A stretch of DNA of 64,000 nt from Planococcus sp. SK3692 (GTDB lineage Bacteria; Bacillota; Bacilli; Bacillales_A; Planococcaceae): positions 682,001-746,000 of the forward strand of contig NZ_JARCHV010000002.1 in NCBI RefSeq assembly GCF_028890485.2, written 5' to 3'. Made by a program: the position numbers and the translations under genes. The notes beneath the pieces were generated by a model. The model saw only the letters and a program-made list of their open reading frames with translations, was not told the origin of the DNA and did no database searches. Of this stretch, positions 39,858-48,761 are shown in pieces. Every line of letters starts with the position of its first letter. Position 1 is the stretch's first letter.

Positions 39858-41771
39858 ATGTTAGGTTTTCTGCAGAAAATAGGGAAGTCGTTGATGTTCC
39901 CGATTGCGACATTGCCAGCGGCGGCTTTGCTGCTGCGTTTTGGACAGGATGATTTGCTTGGGATTCCGTTCATGTCGGCGGCGGGTGCGGGGATTATCGA
40001 TAACTTGCCGATCATTTTTGCCATCGGGATCGCGATGGGGCTTGCGCACGATGGCAGCGGGGGAGCGGCGTTGGCTGGTGCCATTGCGTATCTGGTGTTA
40101 ACGTCCGCGATTGTCACGATTAACGAGACCATCGATATGGGCGTCTTTGCCGGGATTATCTCTGGGATTGTCGCAGGGCTGTTATACAATAAATTCTATA
40201 ATGTGAAATTTCCGCAATGGCTGGCCTTTTTCGGCGGCAGGCGTTTTGTGCCGATTATCACCGCTGCGGCCATGACGATTTTGGCGGGTGTGCTCGGCAT
40301 TGCCTGGCCGCCGATTCAGCAAGCTATTGACGGTGCGGGTGAGTGGATTTTGAATGCGGGGATGTTCGGTGTTGGCGCTTACGGTTTCTTGAATCGTCTG
40401 TTGTTGCCGACAGGGCTTCACCACGTTATCAACACGATTGTCTGGTTTGATTTTGGTACGTTCACGACAGCCAGTGGAGAAGTGGTACGAGGAGAAATTA
40501 ACCGTTTCTTGCGTGGCGACCCAACGGCAGGGCCATTCCTGTCCGGGTTCTTCCCAATCATGATGTTCGGGCTTCCGGCTGCGTGTCTTGCGATGTTCGC
40601 GGCAGCGAAAAAAGAACGCAAAGCTTTGGTCGGCGGGATGTTCTTCAGTATCGGCTTTACGTCGTTCTTAACAGGGATCACGGAACCGATTGAATTTACG
40701 TTCATGTTCTTGTCACCTGTGTTGTATGTCGTCCACGCGTTATTGACGGGTGTGTCGATGATGGTCGCGTATGCGTTGGACATTCATCACGGGTTCGGTT
40801 TTTCTGCCGGCGCGATTGACTATGTGCTGAATTTCGGGCTTGCCACCAACCCGCTCATTTTATTGGTGATGGGACTCGCTTTTGGTGTCATTTACTTTTT
40901 CATCTTCTACTTCTTGATTATCAAACTGGATTTGAAAACACCTGGACGTGAAGACGAAGATCCGGATGCAGAAAATGTGAGTTCAAGCGATAACGAACTG
41001 GATGTCCGTGCGTATCATACGATTGAAGCGTTAGGCGGCGCAGATAATATTGTCGCGACTGAATATTGCACAACGCGTTTACGCATGACCTTGAAAGATA
41101 CAGATCTTGTCGATGAAAAAGCCTTAAAGCGCCACGGTGCGATGGGCGTCATGAAAATCAATAAGACCAATGTGCAAGTCGTCATCGGAACCGCAGTTGA
41201 ATTTTTAGGAGATGCGATGAAACCACGTGTCGCTAGCGGCAACCCGGCACCTGAGGCGGGAACAGAAACAGCAGTGGTTGAAGATATATCGAACGAAGAA
41301 CCGGCGATGAAAGAAATCATCCCAAAAGATTTCGAAATGCCGATTGACGGGAAAATCATGCCGCTCTCAGAAGTGCCGGATGAAGTATTTGCCAAAGGAA
41401 TGATGGGACCTGGATTTGCCATCATGCCATCTGGAGATGTGCTTTATTCACCAGTGGACGGACGTGTCGTCAGTGTCTTCCCGACAAAGCATGCAATCGG
41501 CATCGAGACCGATACAGGCATTGAAATTTTGATCCACGTCGGCTTGGATACGGTGAAACTGGACGGCGAAGGCTTTGAACTATTTGTTGAACAAGGACAG
41601 CTCGTACAGCGCGGCGATAAATTGTTGAAGCTGGATCTGGCATTCCTGGACGCTCATGCGCCGTCTCTTGCGACGCCAATTATTTTCACCAACCTGGCGG
41701 GCCAAAAAGTCACGGTCTTAAAAGATGGCGATCAATCACAAGGAACTCATTCCATCTTGAAAGTTGAATAG
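39858..41771 (+). CDS. nagE: PTS N-acetylglucosamine transporter subunit IICBA
   Basis: This 637-aa protein has EIIC as the first 365 residues, about ten hydrophobic segments starting MLGFLQKIGKSLMFPIATLPAAALLLR, with GITEPIEFTFMFLSPVLYVVHALL. EIIB follows at about 385-455 with phosphocysteine Cys404 in ATEYCTTRLR, then EIIA at 490-637 with phosphohistidine His560 in ILIHVGLDTV. All three phosphotransfer parts are intact in one chain. It takes up N-acetylglucosamine and phosphorylates it. It leads an operon with nagA, nagB, nagR, HPr and a SIS protein; a hairpin after its stop may reduce downstream transcripts. Confidence 0.93.
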   Translation: MLGFLQKIGKSLMFPIATLPAAALLLRFGQDDLLGIPFMSAAGAGIIDNLPIIFAIGIAMGLAHDGSGGAALAGAIAYLVLTSAIVTINETIDMGVFAGIISGIVAGLLYNKFYNVKFPQWLAFFGGRRFVPIITAAAMTILAGVLGIAWPPIQQAIDGAGEWILNAGMFGVGAYGFLNRLLLPTGLHHVINTIVWFDFGTFTTASGEVVRGEINRFLRGDPTAGPFLSGFFPIMMFGLPAACLAMFAAAKKERKALVGGMFFSIGFTSFLTGITEPIEFTFMFLSPVLYVVHALLTGVSMMVAYALDIHHGFGFSAGAIDYVLNFGLATNPLILLVMGLAFGVIYFFIFYFLIIKLDLKTPGREDEDPDAENVSSSDNELDVRAYHTIEALGGADNIVATEYCTTRLRMTLKDTDLVDEKALKRHGAMGVMKINKTNVQVVIGTAVEFLGDAMKPRVASGNPAPEAGTETAVVEDISNEEPAMKEIIPKDFEMPIDGKIMPLSEVPDEVFAKGMMGPGFAIMPSGDVLYSPVDGRVVSVFPTKHAIGIETDTGIEILIHVGLDTVKLDGEGFELFVEQGQLVQRGDKLLKLDLAFLDAHAPSLATPIIFTNLAGQKVTVLKDGDQSQGTHSILKVE

Positions 41772-41780
41772 GAAAAGCAG

Positions 41781-41820
41781 AAAAACCAGGACATCCATCG
41801 TGATTTTCCTGGTTTTTCGT
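41781..41820 (+). terminator. partial terminator/attenuator between nagE and nagA
   Basis: An 11-bp stem AAAAACCAGGA / TCCTGGTTTTT with a 15-nt loop and short T tail, 10 nt after nagE and 15 nt before nagA. Because the operon clearly continues, it probably lowers rather than stops transcription. Confidence 0.7.
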
Positions 41821-41834
41821 AAGGAGGGATCAAC

Positions 41835-42995
41835 GTGAAACATAGTGTATTGATTTCAGGCATCACCATTGCAGATGCTATGGAACAGAGCTTTATAGGC
41901 GATATCTTGATTGAAGAAGGAAAAATAAGCCGCGTGGCCGAACAACTCGATGTGGAGTCGGATGTTCAGATTGATGCAAGCGGCAAAAGTTGGACCGCGT
42001 TTCCAGGATTTATCGACATCCATATTCACGGAGCTGCCGGATATGATGCGATGGATGCGACACCGGAAGCGCTCGCTGGCATCGCAGGAGCTTTGCCGAA
42101 AGAAGGCACGACCAGTTTTCTCGCGACGACGATGACGCAAACGGATGAAGCCATTTCAAAAGCGCTGCACACAATCGGTGAGCTCCAAGCGAGTGATGGG
42201 CAGGCGGAAATGCTCGGTGTTCATTTGGAAGGTCCGTTCATTTCGGCCAAGCGGGCAGGGGCGCAGCCAGTTGAACATATTATAGAAGCGTCTTATCCTT
42301 TGTTTCGTGAATGGCAAAAAAAGAGCGGCAACCAAATCCGCTTGGTGACGATAGCGCCGGAAACGGCTAACGCGCTGGCGTTTATCAACAAGCTGACAGA
42401 AGACGGCGTCATCGCTTCCATCGGCCATTCGGATGCGACGTTTGAAGAAGTGCAAGCAGCCGTCCGTTCAGGCGCCAGTCATGTGACGCATCTGTACAAC
42501 CAAATGAGCCCGTTCCATCACCGCAAACCGGGTGTGGTGGGCGCGGCGTTGATAGAAGATGAGTTGATGGTCGAACTCATTGCCGATTTCATTCACAGCC
42601 ACCCGGCATCTGTCGAACTGGCGTACCGGCAAAAAGGAGCCGAGCGCTTAGTGTTGATCACCGATGCGATGCGCGCGAAAGGCTTGCCGCCGGGCGTCTA
42701 TGATTTGGGTGGGCAAGACGTGCAAGTCACGAACAAAGACGCTCGGCTCGCCGCTGGAAATTTGGCTGGCAGTATCTTGACGATGGATGGAGCGATGCGC
42801 AATATCCAGTCGGTCACGAACTGCAGCGTGAATGAACTGGTCGCGATGACGTCTTTCAATGCGGCGAATGAATTGGGCTTGGCCCATAAAGGCAAAATCG
42901 CGAGTGGTGCGGATGCAGACATCGCGATTTTGGATCAGGATTTGAATGTTCAACTGACTATTTGCAGAGGAACCATTGCCTACAGGAAGGAATGA
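41835..42995 (+). CDS. nagA: N-acetylglucosamine-6-phosphate deacetylase
   Basis: This 386-aa amidohydrolase carries PGFIDIHIHGAAGYDAMDA, GVHLEGPFISAKRAGA with the conserved metal-ligand Glu, IASIGHSDATFEEV, HVTHLYNQMSPFHHRKPG, LITDAMRAKG with the catalytic Asp, and the C-terminal GKIASGADADIAIL. It removes acetate from GlcNAc-6-phosphate. It starts at GTG 41835 behind AAGGAGGGA. The next gene starts 5 nt after its stop. Confidence 0.93.
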   Translation: MKHSVLISGITIADAMEQSFIGDILIEEGKISRVAEQLDVESDVQIDASGKSWTAFPGFIDIHIHGAAGYDAMDATPEALAGIAGALPKEGTTSFLATTMTQTDEAISKALHTIGELQASDGQAEMLGVHLEGPFISAKRAGAQPVEHIIEASYPLFREWQKKSGNQIRLVTIAPETANALAFINKLTEDGVIASIGHSDATFEEVQAAVRSGASHVTHLYNQMSPFHHRKPGVVGAALIEDELMVELIADFIHSHPASVELAYRQKGAERLVLITDAMRAKGLPPGVYDLGGQDVQVTNKDARLAAGNLAGSILTMDGAMRNIQSVTNCSVNELVAMTSFNAANELGLAHKGKIASGADADIAILDQDLNVQLTICRGTIAYRKE

Positions 42996-43000
42996 CTGTG

Positions 43001-43741
43001 ATGAAACTGATACGCGTCGAAAACTACGAAGAGATGAGCAGCTATGCGGCAAGGTTAGTGGAACAGCAGATTCTGGACAACAGCCATTCGGTACTCGGAC
43101 TCGCTACCGGCTCGACACCGCTCGGGCTTTACGGGGAGTTGATCCAAGGCGTCCGTGAGCGAAATATAACTTACCGGGATATCCAGACGATCAGCTTGGA
43201 TGAATACTGCGGGCTGTCTTCAGATCATCCGAACAGCTACCGCTATTTCATGAACGATAAACTGTTCCGCCAAATTGATATTCCACTCGAAAATACGCAT
43301 ATTCCGGACGGCACGGCGGTGTCTGTGGAAGCGGAATGCGAGCGTTATGAGGCCTTGATTGACGAAATCGGCCCGCCAGATCTGCAGATTCTGGGACTCG
43401 GGACCAATGGCCATATCGGATTCAACGAACCCGGCACACCTGAAACAAGTGTGACGCATTGTGTCGAGCTAGAACAATCAACACGTACAAGCAATGCACG
43501 TTTTTTCAAAGACTTGGACAGTGTGCCGACGCATGCCATTACGATGGGCATTCAGTCGATTTTAAAGAGTGAAGAAATTCTTGTACTCGCTTCCGGTAAA
43601 AAGAAAGCGCCGGCAGTGAAGCGGCTGTTGGCGGGTACGGTCAGCGAAGATTTTCCAGCCTCGTATTTATGGCAACACAATCGTGTTACACTCATAGTAG
43701 ATAAAGAGGCGTATAGCCTGGCGATGGCAGAGAAGGAGTGA
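43001..43741 (+). CDS. nagB: glucosamine-6-phosphate deaminase
   Basis: This 246-aa protein has LGLATGSTPLGLYGELI, ISLDEYCGL with the catalytic Asp, ILGLGTNGHIGFNEPG with the His proton carrier region, and ATYLWQHN-like NagB end features (SYLWQHNRVTLIVD). It converts glucosamine-6-phosphate to fructose-6-phosphate and ammonia. ATG 43001 has AAGGAA about 9 nt upstream; ATG 42992 is too close to that site. It overlaps nothing but lies within the tight nagA-nagB-nagR run. Confidence 0.93.
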   Translation: MKLIRVENYEEMSSYAARLVEQQILDNSHSVLGLATGSTPLGLYGELIQGVRERNITYRDIQTISLDEYCGLSSDHPNSYRYFMNDKLFRQIDIPLENTHIPDGTAVSVEAECERYEALIDEIGPPDLQILGLGTNGHIGFNEPGTPETSVTHCVELEQSTRTSNARFFKDLDSVPTHAITMGIQSILKSEEILVLASGKKKAPAVKRLLAGTVSEDFPASYLWQHNRVTLIVDKEAYSLAMAEKE

Positions 43742-43746
43742 AGGCT

Positions 43747-44469
43747 GTGCTGGATAAACAATCGCCGATTCCCATCTACATTCAAATAGAGCAACAGCTG
43801 AAAGAGCAAATTCAGCAAGGCGACTTTCCCGTCGGCACGTCGATTCCTTCCGAACGCGAACTGTCTGAGCGCTTCGGTGTCAGCCGCATGACCGTGCGCC
43901 AATCGATCACCAATTTGGTCAATGACGGTTTGTTGTACCGGGAAAAAGGGCGTGGCACGTTTGTCGCTTCCCCGAAAGTGGAGCAGCCGCTCAACGGCTT
44001 GACCAGTTTCACGGAAGACATGGAGTCGCGTGGCATGGTGCCGAGCAGCAAACTGATCGGCTTTGATATTCTGGAGCCGGAAGCTGACGTGGCTGAGGAA
44101 CTGCAGCTGAACGAAGGCGACAAGGTGTATTTTGTCGAACGTATCCGGTTTGCGGACGCCAAGCCGATGGCCATCGAACGCACCTTTTTACCGGTGGATC
44201 GATTTCCGAATTTAACGGAAGAGTCGTTTGGAGGCTCGCTTTATGCCGTCATCGAGAACGAGCAACAGCTGAAAATCAGTCATGCGACGCAGCGCATGGA
44301 AGCGGGATTGGTGAAAAAAGAAGATGCAGATTTATTGCAGATCCAACCGCCCGCAGCTGTTTTGTTGATCGAACGCATCAGCTACCTAGAAGGCGATTTG
44401 CCATTCGAAGTCGTCCGCAGCACGTACCGGGCCGACCGTTATAAATTCACGACCGAAATTCAGAGATAA
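43747..44469 (+). CDS. nagR: GntR/HutC-family amino-sugar regulator
   Basis: This 240-aa regulator has an N-terminal winged helix (PIPIYIQIEQQLKEQIQQGDFPVG, then PSERELSERFGVSRMTVRQSI) and a C-terminal UTRA effector domain beginning about residue 85, with EELQLNEGDKVYFVERIRFAD and IERTFLPVDRFP. NagR/YvoA regulators release DNA on binding GlcN-6-P or GlcNAc-6-P. It starts at GTG 43747 with AAGGAG 9 nt upstream; GTG 43738 overlaps the nagB stop but is too near the ribosome site. Its probable target is the dyad at 39792. Confidence 0.9.
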   Translation: MLDKQSPIPIYIQIEQQLKEQIQQGDFPVGTSIPSERELSERFGVSRMTVRQSITNLVNDGLLYREKGRGTFVASPKVEQPLNGLTSFTEDMESRGMVPSSKLIGFDILEPEADVAEELQLNEGDKVYFVERIRFADAKPMAIERTFLPVDRFPNLTEESFGGSLYAVIENEQQLKISHATQRMEAGLVKKEDADLLQIQPPAAVLLIERISYLEGDLPFEVVRSTYRADRYKFTTEIQR

Positions 44470-44488
44470 TCCAAAAGGAGACATGGAC

Positions 44489-44758
44489 ATGATTGAAAAA
44501 ACGTACACAATTACGAGCGACGAAGGGCTTCACGCACGACCAGCATCAAAATTAGTAGCGGCGGTATCGCCGTTTTCGGCGGATGTTAAAATGCTGTATA
44601 AAGAAAGAGAAGTGAATTTGAAGTCCATTATGGGCGTCATGTCATTAGGTGTCTCAAAGGGCCACACGATTACAATCACAGCCGATGGCAGCGATGAGGA
44701 ATCGCTTATGGCCAAAGTCGATGAATTGATCGTGGCGGAAGGACTTGGACAAGCGTAA
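44489..44758 (+). CDS. HPr-family phosphocarrier
   Basis: This 89-aa HPr has His15 in EGLHARPASKLV, the PEP-dependent phosphorylation site, and Ser46 in VNLKSIMGVMSLG, the HPr-kinase site used in catabolite control. It therefore looks like an active HPr, not the His-less Crh. It lies in the nag operon away from a ptsI gene, which suggests either a second, dedicated HPr for NagE or the only HPr gene relocated. ATG 44489 is 8 nt after AAAAGGAG; ATG 44483 is too close. Confidence 0.9.
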   Translation: MIEKTYTITSDEGLHARPASKLVAAVSPFSADVKMLYKEREVNLKSIMGVMSLGVSKGHTITITADGSDEESLMAKVDELIVAEGLGQA

Positions 44759-44782
44759 AACGCAGTTTGGAGTGGATGTCTG

Positions 44783-45514
44783 ATGTTAAGCGATTATTTT
44801 AAAAGCGTACAAGAACGTTTGGCGCTTGTGGAAAATCATGAAGGTCCGGCGATGCTTATGGCTGCGGAAAAAGTAGCGGAAGCGATTCAAGCAGGCGGCA
44901 TCATTCAATTATTCGGCTGCGGCCATTCGCATTTGTTGACGGAAGAAGTGTTTTACCGTGCGGGAGGCTTGGTGCCAGTCAAGCCGATTTTCGTCGAGCC
45001 GCTTATGCTTCATGAAGGCGCCGTTCAATCGTCTCAGCTCGAGCGGAAAAATGGCTACGCTTCAGAATTCTTGGACGAACAGGATTTCCGTTCTGGCGAT
45101 GTGGTCTTTGTGATCTCGACTTCGGGGCGAAACCCGGTGCCGGTGGACGTGGCACTGGCGGCTCGTGAGAAAGGCGCATTTGTTATTGGCATTACGTCAC
45201 TCGAATATTCGGGGAGCCAAACATCGCGCCATGACACCGGCAAGTACTTGTCTGATGCGGTGGATTTGGTCATCGATAACCATTCGGTGTTAGGCGATGC
45301 GATTTTATCGTACGAAAAAGTCGAAGTTCCGTTTGGGCCAACTTCCACTGTGGTCGGCTCGACGATGTTGAACGCGATTTTTGCATCCGCCATCAAGATG
45401 ATGGCGGATGCGGGGTTTGCGCCGCCGATCTTTTTAAGCGGCAATATCGACGGGGCGGATGCGCATAATGCGCGGTTAATCGAGAAGTATCGGGAGCGGA
45501 TTTCTTTGTTGTAG
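44783..45514 (+). CDS. SIS-domain sugar-phosphate-binding protein (UPF0309-like)
   Basis: This 243-aa protein contains one SIS domain: GGIIQLFGCGHSHLLTEEVFYRAGG with the phosphosugar-binding loop, VVFVISTSGRNPVPVDVAL, and AFVIGITSLEYS. The C-terminal half has GPTSTVVGSTMLNAIFASA. SIS proteins isomerise or sense phosphosugars; this subgroup (UPF0309) has no proven reaction that I can recall. Its place at the end of the nag operon points to an amino-sugar phosphate, for example MurNAc-6-P or GlcNAc-6-P derivatives, but this is inference. A terminator follows. Confidence 0.85.
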   Translation: MLSDYFKSVQERLALVENHEGPAMLMAAEKVAEAIQAGGIIQLFGCGHSHLLTEEVFYRAGGLVPVKPIFVEPLMLHEGAVQSSQLERKNGYASEFLDEQDFRSGDVVFVISTSGRNPVPVDVALAAREKGAFVIGITSLEYSGSQTSRHDTGKYLSDAVDLVIDNHSVLGDAILSYEKVEVPFGPTSTVVGSTMLNAIFASAIKMMADAGFAPPIFLSGNIDGADAHNARLIEKYRERISLL

Positions 45515-45628
45515 TGGTTAGTGTCCCTGTGCACGGAAAGATTCTGACAACAGAAATACTGTCGGATGAGGATTTTTTGAGGTATTCGGCTGTTTTTGTC
45601 GCTGTGCACGATACAATTTGAAACGATG

Positions 45629-45657
45629 AAAGCCTATCAATGGATAGGCTTTTTTTG
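45629..45657 (+). terminator. Rho-independent terminator of the nag operon
   Basis: AAAGCCTATC / GATAGGCTTT, 10 bp with a 4-nt loop, followed by a T run. Confidence 0.9.
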
Positions 45658-45728
45658 TTGATCAGGTAGTTGTTTCTATATAATAGAAGAAACAGCATTA
45701 GCGTAGCTAGTAGGGAAGGGGTAAAAGG

Positions 45729-46430
45729 ATGCTCAAAATATATGCGTGCGATATTAGTAGGAAATTAACAGAAGCTGAAAACGACTCTTCCCACCAATAC
45801 ATATCGCTTCAAAGAATCAAAAAAATAAAGAGAATGAAGTTTTTGGAAGACAGGCTGCGTAGTCTGCATGCTGAGTTATTGTTGAGATTTGCGTTGGTTC
45901 GGGATTTTGGGTACCACAACGATAATATCCATTTAAGCACAAGCAGTTCTGGAAAACCGGTGCTGGCAGATCAAGACATGCTGCACTTCAATTTGTCTCA
46001 CTCGGGTTCTTGGGTTTTTTGTGCACTCAGTGACCAGGCCGTTGGAATTGATATTGAGAAAATCAGCGAAGGCGATAATGGATTTATGGAAATGATTTTG
46101 CATCCTGCTGAAATTTTATGGCTGCAAGAAAGTCAGGAACAAGAAAAAAACACCAACTATTATAAGTTATGGTGTTTAAAGGAAGCGTATGGGAAATTTT
46201 TAGGGGTGGGCTTAAACTATGATCTGCAAAAGACTCGTTGTGAAGTGCAAGACGGCATTTGGTCATTGGCTCCACAACACGAGGCTGATCTTGGTCCGTG
46301 CCACTCGTCGGTCCGAACATTCACTACTGGCTATATCATTGCAGTTTGTTCTGTCCATAAGATTCCATCTGACATTCACAAAATTCAGCCTGAAGAACTG
46401 GAAAATGCGTTAAGAAAGGCCAGCAGATGA
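45729..46430 (+). CDS. 4'-phosphopantetheinyl transferase, Sfp type
   Basis: This 233-aa protein has the Sfp motifs: FNLSHSGSWVFCAL, AVGIDIEKI with the Mg-binding Asp-x-Glu, and YKLWCLKEAYGKFLGVGL with WxxKEA(x)xK. It attaches the CoA phosphopantetheine arm to the serine of NRPS carrier domains and thus activates the three synthetases encoded 5 kb downstream. It is larger than AcpS and of the Sfp length. It lies between the nag terminator and the divergent ABC operon, with TATAAT about 47 nt upstream and an AAGGGG-type ribosome site. Confidence 0.9.
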   Translation: MLKIYACDISRKLTEAENDSSHQYISLQRIKKIKRMKFLEDRLRSLHAELLLRFALVRDFGYHNDNIHLSTSSSGKPVLADQDMLHFNLSHSGSWVFCALSDQAVGIDIEKISEGDNGFMEMILHPAEILWLQESQEQEKNTNYYKLWCLKEAYGKFLGVGLNYDLQKTRCEVQDGIWSLAPQHEADLGPCHSSVRTFTTGYIIAVCSVHKIPSDIHKIQPEELENALRKASR

Positions 46431-46486
46431 ACTGAGTTTCTACTATTATATGCATTTATCGCTACCCAGACTGTCCAGCTTGTTTC

Positions 46487-48037
46487 TCATTCCAAAACGA
46501 GCGAACTATCTTTTAATTTATAAATTAGCCAAGCAATGACACAAATATTAATCAATAGAAGAAGTGGAAACGTCAAATCAAAGGCGAAGATAGTCAAAGC
46601 CGAAATGGCTGAAATGAGTACCATACTAATCATAGCTGTTAGGATTGTGGACTTCCCTTGTTTGATGACTTCCATTTCGCTTGACCAATTATAATTCGGG
46701 AATTTCAGGTTGATGAAAAATCCGATAATACTGATCAATAGCAGACTGGACACTGTGAACGAAATGAATAAAAGTGATTCAGTGGCAGATGAGCTGAAGC
46801 TGCGTACATATACCGTAATGGCGCACGCTAACCCCGGCAAAAACAACAATATATTCAGCGCAATCTTGGCTTTCGCCAATTCTATTAATGAAAGTGGCGA
46901 GGTCAATACAATCCAAATGCTGCGGCCTTCGAACGATAGGCTGGAAGAAGTTGTCGTTGTCAAAAGAATACATACCGTCGTAAACAAAATAAAAATGTAT
47001 TTACTGGATAAGCTGATGAATGACAATTCAAGCGTGTAATTGGTCAATAGCGGCGAGAGCTCGAACAAATAGGCCAGGCTGCCGATCAACAATAGCGCGG
47101 GCGTCAAAATAGTGTTGCTTACATAAGTGATGGACGATAAGTAAAGTTGCAATTCTTTCGAGAAGAGCGATTTGAATAGATTGTTTGACGACACGGTTCG
47201 ACTGTCGCGGGCTTTCGTCTTGCGGGATGTGGAATAAGCAGCTATAAGGAAATCATATTGTTTGATGAACACATAACAGGCAATCAAAACAATGAGAATA
47301 CTAATGGCAAGGAAGCTCAATACCTGTGGAAATTCTGGTTGTGGTTGCGCGTTGATGAAACCGAACAAATTGAGTGGAGAACTGCTGTAGAAAATTTCTT
47401 TGTAATTGAGTGAAGAAGCGTTCGCTGCGAAATACAACAGAGGCGATAGAAATAAGGTGATGGTCAACAGCGCTTCGATAATATTGCTGTGGACTTTCAG
47501 CAAGTTCAACAGCGTTTTCACGGCCAGGGAAATAAGAAATGTGGCAGCAATCACAACTGCAGGCAAGGTGCTGATGAGAATCAAAGCGCTCAGCAGCACA
47601 AAACCTAAAGAAGGCAAGATGAAAAGGTGCAGCACAACGCCAGCAAAGATAGTCATTGCGACAATGAGGAAATACAAAATCAGCAATTTTCCGGCATTGA
47701 AGAGTTTTGCTTGCCAGGAGGGAAGCGGCATGCTGAAAATCAAGTCAGTGTCCGACGAAAAGACCAATTTTTGGATGCCGCTCAAAATCGTCCAAATACC
47801 AAGACCCCAAAACAAAATTGACGAAAGGATTGGAAAGAAAAGGGCGGATTGATTGTTCATGTACAGGTCAAAGGCAATATAGACAATATACCCTAACGCC
47901 ATTACGATGGCTGCGCAATAGCCAGCCAGTGTAAGAGCAGCATGTTTTCGGTCATCCGGATGATTGGCTGCAGCCAATCTGGAAAACTGGAAATCGTTTT
48001 TGAGGATATACTTTTGCAATTGAAGAAACTTACTCAT
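46487..48037 (-). CDS. ABC exporter permease (two-half type, ~516 aa)
   Basis: This 516-aa protein has about twelve to fourteen hydrophobic segments. It begins MSKFLQLQKYILKNDFQFSRLAAANHPDDRKHAAL, a cytoplasmic leader, and then membrane segments separated by polar loops such as QYDFLIAAYSTSRKTKARD. It resembles the putative ABC-exporter permeases paired with YxlF/EcsA-like ATPases. Its start overlaps the ATPase gene upstream by 8 nt, so the two make one transporter. It is the last gene of a five-gene operon that diverges from the NRPS genes, likely for export or self-protection. Confidence 0.82.
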   Translation of the reverse strand: MSKFLQLQKYILKNDFQFSRLAAANHPDDRKHAALTLAGYCAAIVMALGYIVYIAFDLYMNNQSALFFPILSSILFWGLGIWTILSGIQKLVFSSDTDLIFSMPLPSWQAKLFNAGKLLILYFLIVAMTIFAGVVLHLFILPSLGFVLLSALILISTLPAVVIAATFLISLAVKTLLNLLKVHSNIIEALLTITLFLSPLLYFAANASSLNYKEIFYSSSPLNLFGFINAQPQPEFPQVLSFLAISILIVLIACYVFIKQYDFLIAAYSTSRKTKARDSRTVSSNNLFKSLFSKELQLYLSSITYVSNTILTPALLLIGSLAYLFELSPLLTNYTLELSFISLSSKYIFILFTTVCILLTTTTSSSLSFEGRSIWIVLTSPLSLIELAKAKIALNILLFLPGLACAITVYVRSFSSSATESLLFISFTVSSLLLISIIGFFINLKFPNYNWSSEMEVIKQGKSTILTAMISMVLISAISALTIFAFDLTFPLLLLINICVIAWLIYKLKDSSLVLE

Positions 48038-48743
48038 GGGCAGTAATGCTCCTGAATTTTTCGCCCAAGCTGCTTTCGGATAATAAATTGATCATCGTGT
48101 CATTGACTACGACTTCCCCGTCATGGATCATTACGACTTTATTACAAAGTTTTTCTGCCACTTCCAGTACGTGCGTTGAATAAAGGACGATTGATCCTTC
48201 AGCTGCACGTTTTTTCATTTCTTCCTGTAAAAAATAGGTGGCGTTCGGATCCAAACCGACAAAAGGTTCATCCAAAATAATCAGCTTCGGATTGTGCATG
48301 AGAATGGAGATCAAGACGAGTCTTTGTTTCATGCCGTGTGAATATGTCGAAATCAGATCGTGGATAGCGTCCCCAAAATTCAACTTTTTGAGCAAAGTAT
48401 TCAATTGCTCGTTGATGGTCTCATTGTCTATTTGATAGATGCTGCCAATGAGCTCCAAATAAGAGTAACCGGTCATATTGCCATAAAGTACTGGAGTGTC
48501 AGGGGAATAGCCGATCATTTGCTTAAACTCTTGCGGATTGTTGGCAATGTTGACACTGTCCAATTCAATATCGCCTCGATCAAATCGATGAATTCCGACG
48601 ATTGATTTGATGGAGGTGGTTTTCCCTGCTCCATTCATTCCGATAAAGGCACAAATATCTCCTGGTGCCAAATCGAGCGTCAAGTTCCTGATGCCTTTCT
48701 CGGATCCCTTATAGACTTTGGTCAAGTTATTTATCGATAACAT
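48030..48743 (-). CDS. ABC transporter ATPase
   Basis: This 237-aa ATPase has Walker A GMNGAGKTTSIKS, Walker B PKLIILDEPFVGLDP and the H-loop VLYSTHVLEV. The signature motif is unusual: YSHGMKQR in place of LSGGQ, which is common in the EcsA-like and YxlF-like exporters. It pairs with the 516-aa permease downstream through an 8-nt overlap. There is a 18-nt spacer from the permease gene upstream. It has a weak ribosome site (AGG). Confidence 0.88.
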   Translation of the reverse strand: MLSINNLTKVYKGSEKGIRNLTLDLAPGDICAFIGMNGAGKTTSIKSIVGIHRFDRGDIELDSVNIANNPQEFKQMIGYSPDTPVLYGNMTGYSYLELIGSIYQIDNETINEQLNTLLKKLNFGDAIHDLISTYSHGMKQRLVLISILMHNPKLIILDEPFVGLDPNATYFLQEEMKKRAAEGSIVLYSTHVLEVAEKLCNKVVMIHDGEVVVNDTMINLLSESSLGEKFRSITAHE

Positions 48744-48761
48744 ATGGATTGGCCTCCTAAA

